Shown here: positions 18,045 to 27,096 of the stretch, piece after piece
Numbering within the stretch: position 1 is the first letter of the stretch
How the letters are laid out: each line of letters begins with the position of its first letter
Origin: Kordiimonas lipolytica
GTDB taxonomy: Bacteria; Pseudomonadota; Alphaproteobacteria; Sphingomonadales; Kordiimonadaceae
DNA: 64,000 bases
Reading direction: 5' to 3'
NCBI RefSeq assembly: GCF_001550065.1
Contig: NZ_LRUB01000011.1
Span: forward strand, 62,001-126,000
The notes under the pieces: generated by a model
Databases searched by the model: none
Told to the model about the DNA's origin: nothing
Seen by the model: the letters and a program-made list of their open reading frames with translations, nothing else
Translations under genes and position numbers: made by a program

Positions 18045-19100
18045 CTATTCCTTGTAGATGCCAGTTTCTGCTGGGTCGCGACTGCTGACACTGCCACGGA
18101 ACATGCCCGGTGTGTTAAATGTCATGGACATATTGCCGTCCTTGTCGACCGCAATGATGCCGCCGTCACCACCCATCTGCGCCAGCTGATCCATAACCAC
18201 GCGGTCAGCAGCTTCCTGAAGGCCAAGGCCTGCATATTCCATTAGTGCGCAGATATTGCGGGCAACCGTTGCGCGGATGAAAAATTCACCGTGGCCCGTG
18301 GCAGACACTGCGCAGCTTTCATTATTGGCGTAGGTGCCGGCCCCAATGATCGGGCTGTCGCCCACGCGGCCATGCATCTTGAATGTCATGCCGCCGGTTG
18401 ATGTGCCTGCCGCCAAGTTTCCAGCATTGTCCAGGGCGACAGCGCCAACCGTGCCAAACTTATAGTCACCGTTCAATACATCCTCCGCAGCACCGGTCTT
18501 GCCAGCATCAGCGGGTGCCTTGCCGTCATGGTCCAACATGGGGCCTACCTTTCTGGCCTTGGCGTCTTGATATTGTCTCCAGCGGTGTTCGGTGAAGAAA
18601 TAGGCGTCGTCCGCCGCCTCAATGTCCTGCGTGGCGGCGAAGGTTTCTGCACCGTGCCCCATCATCATCACATGTGGCGATTTTTCCATCACAGCGCGGG
18701 CCAGCAGGATAGGGTTCCTGATGTTTTTGACGCCGGAGACAGCGCCGGCATCCAGCGTGCGCCCGTCCATGATGGAGCTATCCAGTTCGTTCGTGCCTTC
18801 TGCGGTGAATACAGCGCCGCGACCGGCGTTGAAATGGGGCGAATTTTCCAGCACCTGGATCGTTGCCGTGACTGCATCCAGCGCTTCACCGCCATTCTTG
18901 AGCACAGCTTCTCCTGCCGCAAGGGCTGCCAACAGCTCGGATCGGATTGCGGCTTCAAGCTCGGGCGTCAGTTTATCAGGCGTTATGGTGCCTGCGCCGC
19001 CATGGATGACAAGCGCATAATCAGGTTTTTCTGGTGTTTCGCCCATACATGCTCCCAACGCAAGAAACGCCGCGACGGCGACGATTTTTTTATACCACAT
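18045..19100 (-). CDS. Lipoprotein isoaspartyl peptidase/L-asparaginase (Ntn hydrolase)
   Basis: 351 residues from the ATG at 19100, which has a GGGAGCG ribosome site; the frame is open further upstream to 19238 but without signal-like sequence. MWYKKIVAVAAFLALGAC is a lipoprotein signal with lipobox LGAC, placing the enzyme in the periplasm or outer membrane. ALVIHGGAG opens the mature domain. The GTVGAVALD segment supplies the N-terminal Thr nucleophile generated by self-cleavage, and GTSTGGM plus the later GHGEFF are also family elements. The family removes isoaspartyl residues from peptides and hydrolyses asparagine. It is convergent with the kinase gene (3-base gap). Confidence 0.9.
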   Translation of the reverse strand: MWYKKIVAVAAFLALGACMGETPEKPDYALVIHGGAGTITPDKLTPELEAAIRSELLAALAAGEAVLKNGGEALDAVTATIQVLENSPHFNAGRGAVFTAEGTNELDSSIMDGRTLDAGAVSGVKNIRNPILLARAVMEKSPHVMMMGHGAETFAATQDIEAADDAYFFTEHRWRQYQDAKARKVGPMLDHDGKAPADAGKTGAAEDVLNGDYKFGTVGAVALDNAGNLAAGTSTGGMTFKMHGRVGDSPIIGAGTYANNESCAVSATGHGEFFIRATVARNICALMEYAGLGLQEAADRVVMDQLAQMGGDGGIIAVDKDGNMSMTFNTPGMFRGSVSSRDPAETGIYKE

Positions 19101-19221
19101 GTTTCGCTCCCATTTGACAGAAGGCGGATTGTTCCGCATGAAGGAAGGAACATCAAGTGTTTGATCACAAATGAAACCCAGGCCTCTCAGGAGGCCGAAG
19201 GTGTCGGGAAAGGGATGGTTC

Positions 19222-21003
19222 ATGGGAGCGTGGTTCAAGACGGGACTGCTGGCGTCAGCTTTGGTGCTGACCAGCGTATCTGGTGCGGCTGTTGAGCGCG
19301 GGGAAAGTGCGGAGGAAAAGCTGCAGCTGCTTTTTCAGGATGAGCGGGCTTACTATTACCAGGAAAACCCGGGCACAGGGCCACGCGGCAAGCCGCGCCC
19401 GGTTGCGGATCATCTGAGTGCCCAGGCGCTCAAGGATCATCAGCGGCGAGCCGCCAGGAACGAGGAGTTCCTGAACCGCCTGGAGGCGATCAATCGCAAC
19501 CGGCTGGATGAAGAAGGCCAGCTGAACTATGACATGTTCCGCTATATGGTGGAAAGCCGACTCTTGGAGGCTAAGCACCGTACATGGCGTCAGCCGCTTT
19601 TCAGCGATAGCGGTTTCCACACCTATCCAACCCGGGCCTGGCAATCCATCAATTTCCGGACTGCTGAGGACTACCGCGCCTACATACGCTGGCTGAAGGA
19701 TATCCCGCGGTATCTCGCGGAAAACACTGAGCATATGCGCACCGGCATGAAAGAAGGCTTCACCATGCCCAAGGTGGTGCTGGACGGCCTGATGCCAAGC
19801 TTTGACGTTCTTGCGAAGGGAGGCGCAGACGCCATCCCCTTCTATGGTGCTTTTGTCAATATGGCCGCCACATTGTCGGATTCAGACAAAGCTGCGCTGC
19901 GCGCTGAAGCTAAAAACGTGATCGCAGATGAGGTGATACCCGCCTATGCAGCGCTCGCGCAGTTCATGCGCGAAGCCTACTATCCGGCGGCGCGGGAAAG
20001 CCTGGGGATCAGTGAAGTGCCGGGTGGGGCAGCCTATTATGAGGATATGGTGCGTTACTATACCACCATCGATATCTCTGCGGATGAAGTACATCAGATT
20101 GGCCTCAAGGAAGTTGCGCGCATCCGGGCTGCCATGGAATCCATTATCGCAGAGGTGGGCTTTGAAGGCAGCTTCCAGGATTTCCTGACCTTCCTGCGCA
20201 CGGACCCACAGTTTTATGCCAAGACAGAAAAAGAACTGCTAATGTTTGCCAGCTATCTGGCCAAAAAGGTGGATGGCAAGTTGCCGTCCTTGTTTGGCAA
20301 GCTGCCTCGGCAACCATACGGGGTTGAGCCCGTGCCAGCTGTGCTGGCGCCTAACTATACAACGGGGCGTTATTCGGGCGCGCCGCTGGATGCCCCGCGG
20401 GGCGGCGAATATTGGGTGAATACCTATGCGCTCGATAAACGGCCGCTTTATACGCTGCCTGCGCTGACCCTTCATGAGGCAGTGCCGGGCCACCACCTTC
20501 AGATTGCGCTTTCAAAGGAACTTGAAAATGTGCCTGAGTTTCGCCTGAACCAGTACCCGCACGCTTTCGGCGAAGGCTGGGGGCTATACTCGGAACGTCT
20601 TGGTGAGGAAATCGGTCTATATGAAACGCCTTATGAACGCTTTGGACGCCTGACTTATGAGATGTGGCGCGCTTGTCGTCTGGTGATCGACACGGGCATC
20701 CATTCGAAAGGCTGGACACGGGAAGAGGCCATCAAGTTGCTGACCGAAAACTCGGCGCTTTCAGAGCATAATATCCGCACGGAGGTGGACCGCTATATCG
20801 CCTGGCCAGGGCAGGCGCTGGCCTACAAGATGGGCGAGTTGAAGATTGTTGAACTTCGCCAGAAGGCGACCAAGGCCCTCGGGGACAAGTTCGATGTAAG
20901 GGCGTTTCACGATAAAGTCCTGTCTGCTGGGGGTATTCCGCTGTATATTCTTGAAGCGCGAATTGACGGTTGGGTCCAGTCAGAGCTGAATGAGGGCCAA
21001 TGA
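19222..21003 (+). CDS. Exported DUF885 family metallopeptidase-like protein
   Basis: 593 residues from the ATG at 19222. The frame is open to 19171, but the later start gives a clean signal peptide (MGAWFKTGLLASALVLTSVSGA). The hallmark is LHEAVPGHHLQ at about residue 425, an HExxxGHH zinc-binding variant seen in DUF885 proteins, followed by EGWGLYSERLGEE near 460. The fold resembles M3/M32-type peptidases. It is likely periplasmic and involved in peptide breakdown, consistent with the DPP IV and isoaspartyl peptidase nearby. Its stop overlaps the start of the following PAS gene (ATGA). Confidence 0.88.
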   Translation: MGAWFKTGLLASALVLTSVSGAAVERGESAEEKLQLLFQDERAYYYQENPGTGPRGKPRPVADHLSAQALKDHQRRAARNEEFLNRLEAINRNRLDEEGQLNYDMFRYMVESRLLEAKHRTWRQPLFSDSGFHTYPTRAWQSINFRTAEDYRAYIRWLKDIPRYLAENTEHMRTGMKEGFTMPKVVLDGLMPSFDVLAKGGADAIPFYGAFVNMAATLSDSDKAALRAEAKNVIADEVIPAYAALAQFMREAYYPAARESLGISEVPGGAAYYEDMVRYYTTIDISADEVHQIGLKEVARIRAAMESIIAEVGFEGSFQDFLTFLRTDPQFYAKTEKELLMFASYLAKKVDGKLPSLFGKLPRQPYGVEPVPAVLAPNYTTGRYSGAPLDAPRGGEYWVNTYALDKRPLYTLPALTLHEAVPGHHLQIALSKELENVPEFRLNQYPHAFGEGWGLYSERLGEEIGLYETPYERFGRLTYEMWRACRLVIDTGIHSKGWTREEAIKLLTENSALSEHNIRTEVDRYIAWPGQALAYKMGELKIVELRQKATKALGDKFDVRAFHDKVLSAGGIPLYILEARIDGWVQSELNEGQ

Positions 21004-21521
21004 ACGCAGACACACCGGTAGACAGCCTTGAAACCCTGATTGGACTGTCCGCGCCGGCTCGGATTTTCATCGGGCCGGATATTGCCAGCCATTGTTGGCC
21101 TCTGGCGGCCAGATTTCTTCATACATGGCACGAGCTCAGGAGCGGGAAAGTCGCCCCTGAGCGGGCTGACCTGACCCCTATGAAGATCAGTGAGGCGCTG
21201 CCTTTCCTGACTATTTTTGATGTGGAATACGACCCGTTTCGCCTGAAATGCCGGTTGATGGGATCTGCCTTCGCGAATGCCATCGGCTATGACGCAACGG
21301 GAAATTATGTGGACAGCTATCCGCATACCGAGGCGCTTACAAGGCGTGCAAAGTGGGTTATTGGTAAGGTACAGCCAATGCTGATAACCGGCCTGCCGCT
21401 CGCCTGGTCGCCCGAAAAGGACTATAAGACTTACGATACGCTGTCCCTGCCTTTTATGGGCGACGGAGACAAGGTCGAGGCTATTCTTTATCTGAACCAA
21501 TTCCATGCGCCTGAGAAATAA
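21000..21521 (+). CDS. PAS_5-type PAS domain protein
   Basis: 173 residues with no membrane segment. The pattern W-x-x-x-R-G/S-x-x-x-P-x-R-x-D-L-x-P near residues 45-60, then LPFLTIFDVEYDPFRLKCRLMGSAF, matches the stand-alone PAS_5 family common in alphaproteobacteria. These are single-domain sensors of unknown ligand. It overlaps the DUF885 peptidase gene by four bases (ATGA), so the two are translationally coupled. No kinase or output domain is fused. A role in sensing linked to peptide uptake is only a guess. Confidence 0.75.
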   Translation: MNADTPVDSLETLIGLSAPARIFIGPDIASHCWPLAARFLHTWHELRSGKVAPERADLTPMKISEALPFLTIFDVEYDPFRLKCRLMGSAFANAIGYDATGNYVDSYPHTEALTRRAKWVIGKVQPMLITGLPLAWSPEKDYKTYDTLSLPFMGDGDKVEAILYLNQFHAPEK

Positions 21522-21585
21522 TTTCCATAAATCACAAATAAGTGGGTTGATTTTTTTCTTGAATTTGTCAAAACGCTAGCCAATT

Positions 21586-21600
21586 AAGAAAGAGTTTCTT
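21586..21600. promoter_or_regulatory. Inverted repeat in the cysteine synthase leader
   Basis: AAGAAA-GAG-TTTCTT is a perfect dyad immediately before the TTTGGAGAG ribosome site of the gene at 21616. It lies where it could bind a regulator or fold in the leader. The 94-base gap is AT-rich and should also hold the promoter; I do not see a convincing -35/-10 pair. Confidence 0.25.
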
Positions 21601-21615
21601 TTTGGAGAGTGCATC

Positions 21616-22614
21616 ATGACAGCCCTCACTGGCGCAATTGCCGCAATCGGCAATACCCCGCTTATCAAACTCAAATACGCGTCAGAACTGACGGGCTGCA
21701 CCATTCTTGGAAAGGCGGAATATGCCAATCCTGGTGGGTCGCTGAAGGACCGTCCGGCGCTCAACATCATTGAGGACGCCGAAAAGAAAGGCCTTCTGGA
21801 GCCCGGTGGGCTGATTGTAGAGGGTACGGCAGGTAATACTGGTATTGGCCTCACGGTGGTGGCCAATGCAAAGGGCTACCGTACGCTGATCGTGATGCCC
21901 AATACCCAAAGCCAGGAAAAGATCGACACGCTCAAGATCATGGGGGCGGGGCTTGAGCTTGTGCCCGCGGCGCCCTATTCGAACCCGGGCAATTTCAACC
22001 ATGTGGCAAAGCGCCGTGCGGAGGAACTCGCCGCGACGGAACAGCACGGCGTGATCTGGGCCAACCAGTTCGACAATGTGGCGAACCGCGAGGCCCATAT
22101 CAAAACCACAGCACGGGAGATTTGGGCACAGACCGACGGCAAGGTGGATGCCTTCATCACGGCTGTCGGGTCAGGCGGGTCGCTCGTGGGTACCGGCATG
22201 GGGCTGAAGGAATTTAACAAGGATATCGTGGTCGCACTTGCGGACCCGATGGGCGCGGCCATCTATAATTATGTCAAGCATGGGGAACTCAAGGCCGAAG
22301 GCAGTTCCATCACTGAAGGCATCGGCCAGGGCCGGATTACCGCGAACCTCGAAGGCGCGCCGATCGACGAGGCATTCCAAATTCCGGACGTCGAGGCGCT
22401 GCCGATCGCGTTTGATCTGCTCAAGAAGGAAGGCCTGTGTGTGGGCTCATCTACCGGAATCAACGTGGCGGGCGCTATTCGTCTGGCGAAACAGATGGGG
22501 CCAGGGCACACCATTGTGACGCTTCTGTGTGATAGCGGTCTTCGCTACCAGTCGAAGCTGTTCAACCCGGAATTCCTGAAATCAAAGAACCTGCCGGTTC
22601 CTGAGTGGCTCTAG
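21616..22614 (+). CDS. cysK: Cysteine synthase (O-acetylserine sulfhydrylase)
   Basis: 332 residues of fold-type II PLP enzymes. ANPGGSLKDRPAL near residue 38 carries the PLP lysine, EGTAGNTGIGL near 72 is the substrate-binding loop, and GSGGSLVGTG near 183 binds the phosphate. It makes cysteine from O-acetylserine and sulfide. The asparagine-loop reads TAGNTG, which is close to the TSGNTG of CysK. A CysM or cystathionine-beta-synthase-like activity cannot be excluded because the protein has about 15 additional residues in mid-region (FNHVAKRRAEE). The convergent lrp gene overlaps its stop by four bases. Confidence 0.85.
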   Translation: MTALTGAIAAIGNTPLIKLKYASELTGCTILGKAEYANPGGSLKDRPALNIIEDAEKKGLLEPGGLIVEGTAGNTGIGLTVVANAKGYRTLIVMPNTQSQEKIDTLKIMGAGLELVPAAPYSNPGNFNHVAKRRAEELAATEQHGVIWANQFDNVANREAHIKTTAREIWAQTDGKVDAFITAVGSGGSLVGTGMGLKEFNKDIVVALADPMGAAIYNYVKHGELKAEGSSITEGIGQGRITANLEGAPIDEAFQIPDVEALPIAFDLLKKEGLCVGSSTGINVAGAIRLAKQMGPGHTIVTLLCDSGLRYQSKLFNPEFLKSKNLPVPEWL

Positions 22615-23084
22615 TTTTCTTGGGCGGGCAGGGGTAGCCGTGTCCGCCGGAGCACGTTCCTGAGGGCGAAGCTTGAGTGCACGCGCGCCACGCCAGGCAG
22701 GCGTGTCAGCATATTGTGGATACGTTCATAGTCTGGCGCGTCCTTTACTGCCACGCGGATCATATAGTCCACGTCACCGCTCATCAGATAGCATTCCATC
22801 ACTTCGACAACGCTGCGGACGGATTCCTCGAACCGGCGAAGTTTTTCTTCCTGTTGGTCTTCAAGCGAGATACGCACAAACACCGTGCCCGGCAGGCCTA
22901 CAGCACTGGCGTTCAGATGGGCGGCGTAATGCATTATCACGCCCTTATCGTCCAGGCTTTTGACACGCCTGAGGCAGGCGGATTCAGATAGTCCGACCTT
23001 GTCCGCCAGCTCCACATTTGACAGCCTGCCGTCCATCTGTAGGGCATCCAAGATGGCACGATCAATCTTATCAAGTTTAATCAT
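22611..23084 (-). CDS. Lrp/AsnC family transcriptional regulator
   Basis: 157 residues. The N-terminal helix-turn-helix (LDKIDRAILDALQMDGRLSN, then ELADKVGLSESACLRRVKSL) is followed by an effector-binding RAM domain (MECYLMSGDVDYMIRVAVKD near 100-120). It is divergent from alanine dehydrogenase with 201 bases between, the usual arrangement for an Lrp-type activator of ald (AldR/BkdR-like). The effector is likely alanine or another amino acid. An inverted repeat at 23125-23152 in the shared promoter region is a likely binding site. The stop codon shares the CTAG tetranucleotide with the cysteine synthase stop. Confidence 0.9.
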   Translation of the reverse strand: MIKLDKIDRAILDALQMDGRLSNVELADKVGLSESACLRRVKSLDDKGVIMHYAAHLNASAVGLPGTVFVRISLEDQQEEKLRRFEESVRSVVEVMECYLMSGDVDYMIRVAVKDAPDYERIHNMLTRLPGVARVHSSFALRNVLRRTRLPLPAQEN

Positions 23085-23124
23085 TCGCAGATTCCTGCGT
23101 TAAAAATAAATAATTCACAATTAG

Positions 23125-23152
23125 CATGCAAAATACTGAGTGAAATTGCATG
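23125..23152. promoter_or_regulatory. Inverted repeat between lrp-type gene and ald, probable Lrp operator
   Basis: CATGCAA and TTGCATG form a perfect 7-bp inverted repeat with a 14-base AT-rich spacer, about 40 bases upstream of the regulator ATG and 134 bases upstream of ald. A third TTTGCA lies at 23155-23160. The AT-rich spacer and location match Lrp/AsnC-type sites. Confidence 0.5.
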
Positions 23153-23285
23153 TCTTTGCAAGGACATTCTAACACCTTTGGAGTAAATTCCGCTCCAGAG
23201 AAGTGAGGGGACTGGAACGACCAGCATAGGGCCGTCAGTCGACCCCATTCCAAAAGCAAGCAATACCAGTTTTTAGGAGGGCAGA

Positions 23286-24404
23286 ATGCTTGTAGGTGTT
23301 CCTAAGGAAATCAAGAACCGCGAATATCGCGTAGGTCTTACCCCAGCATCCGTTCGCGAACTGATCGCAAACGGCCACGATGTAATCGTTCAAAATAACG
23401 CCGGTTTCGAGATCGGCTTCACCAACGACATGTACGAAGCTGTTGGCGCCACTGTCATTGATACGGCAGCCGAGGTTTTCGCGAAAGCTGACATGATCGT
23501 GAAAGTGAAAGAGCCGCAGGCAGTTGAGTGCGAAATGCTGCGCGAAGGCCAAATTCTTTACACTTACCTCCACCTGGCTCCGGACCCCCAGCAGACCCAA
23601 GGTCTGATCAAATCCGGTGCGATCGCGATCGCATACGAAACCGTAACCGACGACTTTGGCGGCCTCCCCCTTCTTGCGCCAATGTCTGAGGTTGCGGGCC
23701 GTATGTCGATCCAGGCCGGTGCCCACGCACTGGAAATGAGCCAGGGTGGCCGCGGCATGCTGCTGGGCGGCGTGCCAGGCGTTGCGCCTGCCAAGGTTAC
23801 CGTGATCGGTGGCGGCGTGGTGGGCACCAACGCAGCCCGCATGGCTGTTGGCATGGGCGCGGACGTAACGATCCTTGACCGTTCGATCCGTCGCCTGCAG
23901 CAGCTCGACGACATCTTCAAAGGTACTGTGAAGACTGTCTTCTCCACCCAGGATGCTGTTGAAGAGCATTGCCTGGCGTCTGACCTTGTGGTTGGCGCGG
24001 TTCTGATCCCGGGTGCGGCTGCACCGAAGCTGGTGACCCGCGAGATGATCGGCAAGATGATGCGCGGCAGCGTGCTTGTTGACGTGGCCATCGACCAGGG
24101 CGGTTGTTTCGAGACCTCCAAAGCGACGACTCACCAGGACCCAACCTACATCGTTGACGAAGTAGTACATTACTGCGTTGCCAACATGCCGGGTGGTGTG
24201 GCGCGTACGTCCACATTGGCGCTCAACAACGCGACCCTGCGTCATGCCGTTGCCATCGCCAACAAGGGCTGGAAACAAGCACTTGCGGATGACAAGCACC
24301 TGCTGGCGGGCCTGAATGTGTGTGAAGGCAAGATCACTTATGAAGCTGTAGCACGCGACCAGAACCTGGATTACACGCCAGCGCTGGAAGCTATTGGCGC
24401 GTAA
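23286..24404 (+). CDS. ald: Alanine dehydrogenase
   Basis: 372 residues, the family length. The N-terminus [17 protein letters not shown] with Lys/Arg for pyruvate binding, KVKEPQAVE near 75 and the NAD motif [13 protein letters not shown] near 175 are diagnostic. It reversibly deaminates L-alanine to pyruvate and ammonia with NAD. A GGAGGG ribosome site precedes the ATG. Divergent transcription from an Lrp-type gene suggests induction by alanine. Unlike the genes around it, its codon use is strongly biased to C/G third positions, as expected for a highly expressed enzyme. Confidence 0.96.
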   Translation: MLVGVPKEIKNREYRVGLTPASVRELIANGHDVIVQNNAGFEIGFTNDMYEAVGATVIDTAAEVFAKADMIVKVKEPQAVECEMLREGQILYTYLHLAPDPQQTQGLIKSGAIAIAYETVTDDFGGLPLLAPMSEVAGRMSIQAGAHALEMSQGGRGMLLGGVPGVAPAKVTVIGGGVVGTNAARMAVGMGADVTILDRSIRRLQQLDDIFKGTVKTVFSTQDAVEEHCLASDLVVGAVLIPGAAAPKLVTREMIGKMMRGSVLVDVAIDQGGCFETSKATTHQDPTYIVDEVVHYCVANMPGGVARTSTLALNNATLRHAVAIANKGWKQALADDKHLLAGLNVCEGKITYEAVARDQNLDYTPALEAIGA

Positions 24405-24428
24405 CGTCAACTGGTATATACGGCGGGT

Positions 24429-25400
24429 ATGAACAACAAACCCGTCATCCAGGTTTTCGCCCTAGGCGGAACCATTGCGATGACCCCCGGCGCAAGCGCG
24501 GGGGTCACGCCAACACTGAGTGCACGCGACCTGATCTCGGCCGTTCCGGGCCTTGAAGATATGGCTGCCCTGCGCGCTGAAACAGTCGTCCAAAAAGGCA
24601 GTGCGAACCTGACCATGGCCATGATGGCTGATTTGATGGAGCGGGTAGCCCAAAGCGATGCCGATGCAGTGATTGTGACCCAAGGCACTGATTCGATGGA
24701 GGAGACATCGTTTCTCGCCAGTCTCCTCAACCAAAGTGACAAACCTGTCGTCTTCACCGGCGCCATGCGCACGCCTAACCAGCCGGGTGCGGATGGGCCG
24801 GCCAACCTTTATGATGCCGTTCTTGCCGCAACCGACAGCCGTCTTCGTGGCGTATCGCTTGTCATGAATGGTGAGCTTCATGACCCTTGGTTTGTTGCGA
24901 AAGAGCATACATCCAGCTTGCAGGCTTTCCAGTCAGAACCGGGACCAATCGCCACCATTGCTGAAGGGGAACTGCACTGGCGCAGGGACTGTCCTGTCCG
25001 CAATGTTGGCCTTTCCGCGACCGGCCAGTTCGCCCCGGTTGCCCTTATCAGTGCTGTTCTGGATGACGACGGGCGTATGCTCGATCTGGTGGCGGACGCA
25101 GGATACAAAGGCGTGGTCATCGAAGCATATGGTGCTGGGCATCTGTCTGAGGTCTGGGCAGATAAGGCAGAGGCGCTGGCGAAGGGCATGCCGGTTATTT
25201 TGTCGACGCGTGCGCGAGGCGGTAAGATATTCGAAAGGTCTTATGGTTATCGTGGTGCCGAAATCGACTTGCTGTCCCGCGGGCTGGTGCCTGCTGGGTG
25301 GTTGCGGGCGCGCAAGGCTCGCTTGTTGCTTTCGGCCTTGCTCGGGCAGGGTGTCACTAATTGGAAACAGACCTTTACCCGGGTGGTGAAAAGTGGTTGA
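24429..25400 (+). CDS. L-asparaginase (bacterial type I/II family)
   Basis: 323 residues. Both catalytic threonine motifs are present: ALGGTIAMT near residue 12 and TQGTDSMEET near 85, with the Asp and Lys of the second triad expected around 86 and 160. It hydrolyses asparagine to aspartate and ammonia. No signal peptide is seen, so it is probably cytoplasmic, unlike the lipoprotein isoaspartyl peptidase at 18 kb, which belongs to another fold. It follows ald by 24 bases with only a weak GGCGGG ribosome site. It may be co-transcribed with ald as an amino acid deamination unit. Confidence 0.9.
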   Translation: MNNKPVIQVFALGGTIAMTPGASAGVTPTLSARDLISAVPGLEDMAALRAETVVQKGSANLTMAMMADLMERVAQSDADAVIVTQGTDSMEETSFLASLLNQSDKPVVFTGAMRTPNQPGADGPANLYDAVLAATDSRLRGVSLVMNGELHDPWFVAKEHTSSLQAFQSEPGPIATIAEGELHWRRDCPVRNVGLSATGQFAPVALISAVLDDDGRMLDLVADAGYKGVVIEAYGAGHLSEVWADKAEALAKGMPVILSTRARGGKIFERSYGYRGAEIDLLSRGLVPAGWLRARKARLLLSALLGQGVTNWKQTFTRVVKSG

Positions 25401-25447
25401 GTGTGAGCTAATTGTTATAGTTAACGGCAGACAGCTTGAGGGGTCGA

Positions 25448-26494
25448 GTGTTGCCTGATCAGTCTTTGTTTCCAATAGTCTCAGGTTTGGGACATGCCTT
25501 TTTCTGGTGCCATGACGAGCATTTGGGTGACCGTCTTCGCACTGTTCTCATAAAGGCCGGATTTATTGAAGTGCCAACGGGCGAGCCGCTCGTTGTCTGT
25601 TTCCTGGCAGACGATATGGAATCGGTTCTGCCGGTGCTGGAGCAGGCTTTCGGTTCGAAGGAGCGCAGGGCTATTCGCGCGCTCCTGTCTGGCAACGCCA
25701 AGCCAACCCTTCAGGAATTCGGCAATATGCACACGGTCGAGGAGCTTGGGCTTCGCCTGTCGGCGCAGTGGCTAGGCGACCTGCTGGCTGAGAGGCGATA
25801 CAAATCCCTTCTGCAGCCTATCGTGTGTGTGGAAGACCACAAGAATGTCATGGGATATGAATTCTTGATACGCGGCTTGCACACGGATGGCACGGAAATC
25901 CCGGCCCCAGTGCTGTTTGAAACGGCCGAAGCCGCGGGCATGCTTTATGCCCTTGATATGGCGGCTGGTGAATGCGCCACCCGAACGGCCAAGCGTTTCA
26001 AGATGAAAGAAAGCGTGTTTGTAAACGTCCTGCCCTTCACCATTGATACTGAAGAGGGCATGGAAGCATGGCTTGCCAATGTTCTTGGCGAAAGCGGACT
26101 GGCTGAAGACCATTTGGTGTTCGAGATTGTGGAAAGCCAGCAACTATCTGATCTGGAAACCGTTCGTAGCCTCGTGCGCCGCCTGAAGGACCGCGGTATT
26201 CGCATCGCGTTGGATGACTTTGGTACCGGCTTTAACAACCTGTCCGGCATTACGGAAATACAGCCTGACTTTATCAAGCTAGATAAGTCGCTGACCCATG
26301 ACCTGAACGACGATGGCCGCAAGTGGACGCTGGTGGCAAATATCGTCGATTCCGCGAAACAGTCGGATATCAAGGTGATTGCCGAAGGCGTGGAAGACAA
26401 GAAGACCGCCCGCATGCTGGAAAGCGCCGGCGTGGATTATCTGCAGGGCTATCTGTTCGGGATGCCAGATGAAGAACCGCTAAGGGCCGGTTAG
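25448..26494 (+). CDS. EAL domain protein, probable cyclic-di-GMP phosphodiesterase
   Basis: 348 residues from the GTG at 25448, which has a GAGGGG ribosome site; TTG codons at 25436 or 25451 are alternatives. The N-terminal 110 residues show no recognisable domain. The EAL domain starts near 120: YEFLIRG replaces the usual EALxR but keeps Glu and Arg, FVNVLPF supplies Asn, LVFEIVES a Glu, ALDDFGTGF the two Asp, FIKLDKSL the Lys, and IAEGVED the final Glu. All metal and catalytic positions therefore look intact and activity is likely. No GGDEF or membrane segment is present. Confidence 0.87.
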   Translation: MLPDQSLFPIVSGLGHAFFWCHDEHLGDRLRTVLIKAGFIEVPTGEPLVVCFLADDMESVLPVLEQAFGSKERRAIRALLSGNAKPTLQEFGNMHTVEELGLRLSAQWLGDLLAERRYKSLLQPIVCVEDHKNVMGYEFLIRGLHTDGTEIPAPVLFETAEAAGMLYALDMAAGECATRTAKRFKMKESVFVNVLPFTIDTEEGMEAWLANVLGESGLAEDHLVFEIVESQQLSDLETVRSLVRRLKDRGIRIALDDFGTGFNNLSGITEIQPDFIKLDKSLTHDLNDDGRKWTLVANIVDSAKQSDIKVIAEGVEDKKTARMLESAGVDYLQGYLFGMPDEEPLRAG

Positions 26495-26943
26495 GCCTGC
26501 AGCTGTATTGTCTCCAGCTTGTCCAGGAGGCTCGTCAGGGCCTCTTTCTCAACCGCGCTCAGTTGGTCTAGAATCCTGCTCTCATAGCCCACGGCAATGG
26601 GAATCACTTCATTATAGATTGTGCGCCCCTCGGCGGAGAGGGTCAGGACCGAGCGGCGTTTGTCCTCTGGTGAGAAGTGACGCTCGAGCCTGCCGCTGTC
26701 TAGTAGCTTGTTAACCGCGCGCGAGACGGCCACCTTGTCCATAGCGGTTCGTTCGGCAACTTGCGCCGCAGAGAGATCGCTTTCCTCCCCAAGTACAGCC
26801 ATCACCCGCCATTCCGGTAGGCTAAGCTGGAATTTTTCCTCATAGCCGTCCGCAATTGCGCGGCTGATCCGGTTTGAAAGCACCGAAAGCCGGTAGGGCA
26901 GGAAATCTGCAAGACAGATCGCGTCCTCTGAAACTTTTTTCAT
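26491..26943 (-). CDS. MarR family transcriptional regulator
   Basis: 150 residues with the winged helix core LSLPEWRVMAVLGEESDLSAAQVAERTAM, recognition helix DKVAVSRAVNKLLDSGRLER, and wing SPEDKRRSVLTLSAEG. The ATG at 26943 is chosen because GAGGTG lies five bases upstream; an ATG at 26958 in frame has no ribosome site. It is divergent from the phenylalanine/tyrosine catabolic operon, and two dyads (26968-26989 and 27027-27038) lie between, so it most likely represses hpd and its own gene in response to an aromatic metabolite. Its stop overlaps the EAL gene stop by four bases. Confidence 0.9.
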   Translation of the reverse strand: MKKVSEDAICLADFLPYRLSVLSNRISRAIADGYEEKFQLSLPEWRVMAVLGEESDLSAAQVAERTAMDKVAVSRAVNKLLDSGRLERHFSPEDKRRSVLTLSAEGRTIYNEVIPIAVGYESRILDQLSAVEKEALTSLLDKLETIQLQA

Positions 26944-26967
26944 CGTCACCTCATACATACTCTTGCA

Positions 26968-26989
26968 ATTAGTTTCGTTTGAAACTAAT
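26968..26989. promoter_or_regulatory. Nine-base-pair dyad, probable MarR operator
   Basis: ATTAGTTTC-GTTT-GAAACTAAT is a perfect 9-bp inverted repeat with a four-base spacer. It lies 25 bases upstream of the MarR start and 107 bases upstream of hpd. TCTTG (26961) and CAAGA (26997) extend the symmetry. Size and form match known MarR-family sites. Confidence 0.65.
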
Positions 26990-27026
26990 ATGAGTTCAAG
27001 AGAAATTAACACGGCGTCCAGAAATC

Positions 27027-27038
27027 CGGAAATTTCCG
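27027..27038. promoter_or_regulatory. Palindrome CGGAAATTTCCG upstream of hpd
   Basis: A perfect 12-bp palindrome 59 bases before the hpd ATG. It differs in sequence from the MarR-type dyad 38 bases upstream, so it may be a site for a second regulator or part of the promoter. Confidence 0.4.
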
Positions 27039-27096
27039 AAGCGGTTTTTTGTGCGCCTTTCCATTTTGTATATAGGACATATAGGAGAGTTGGAAG

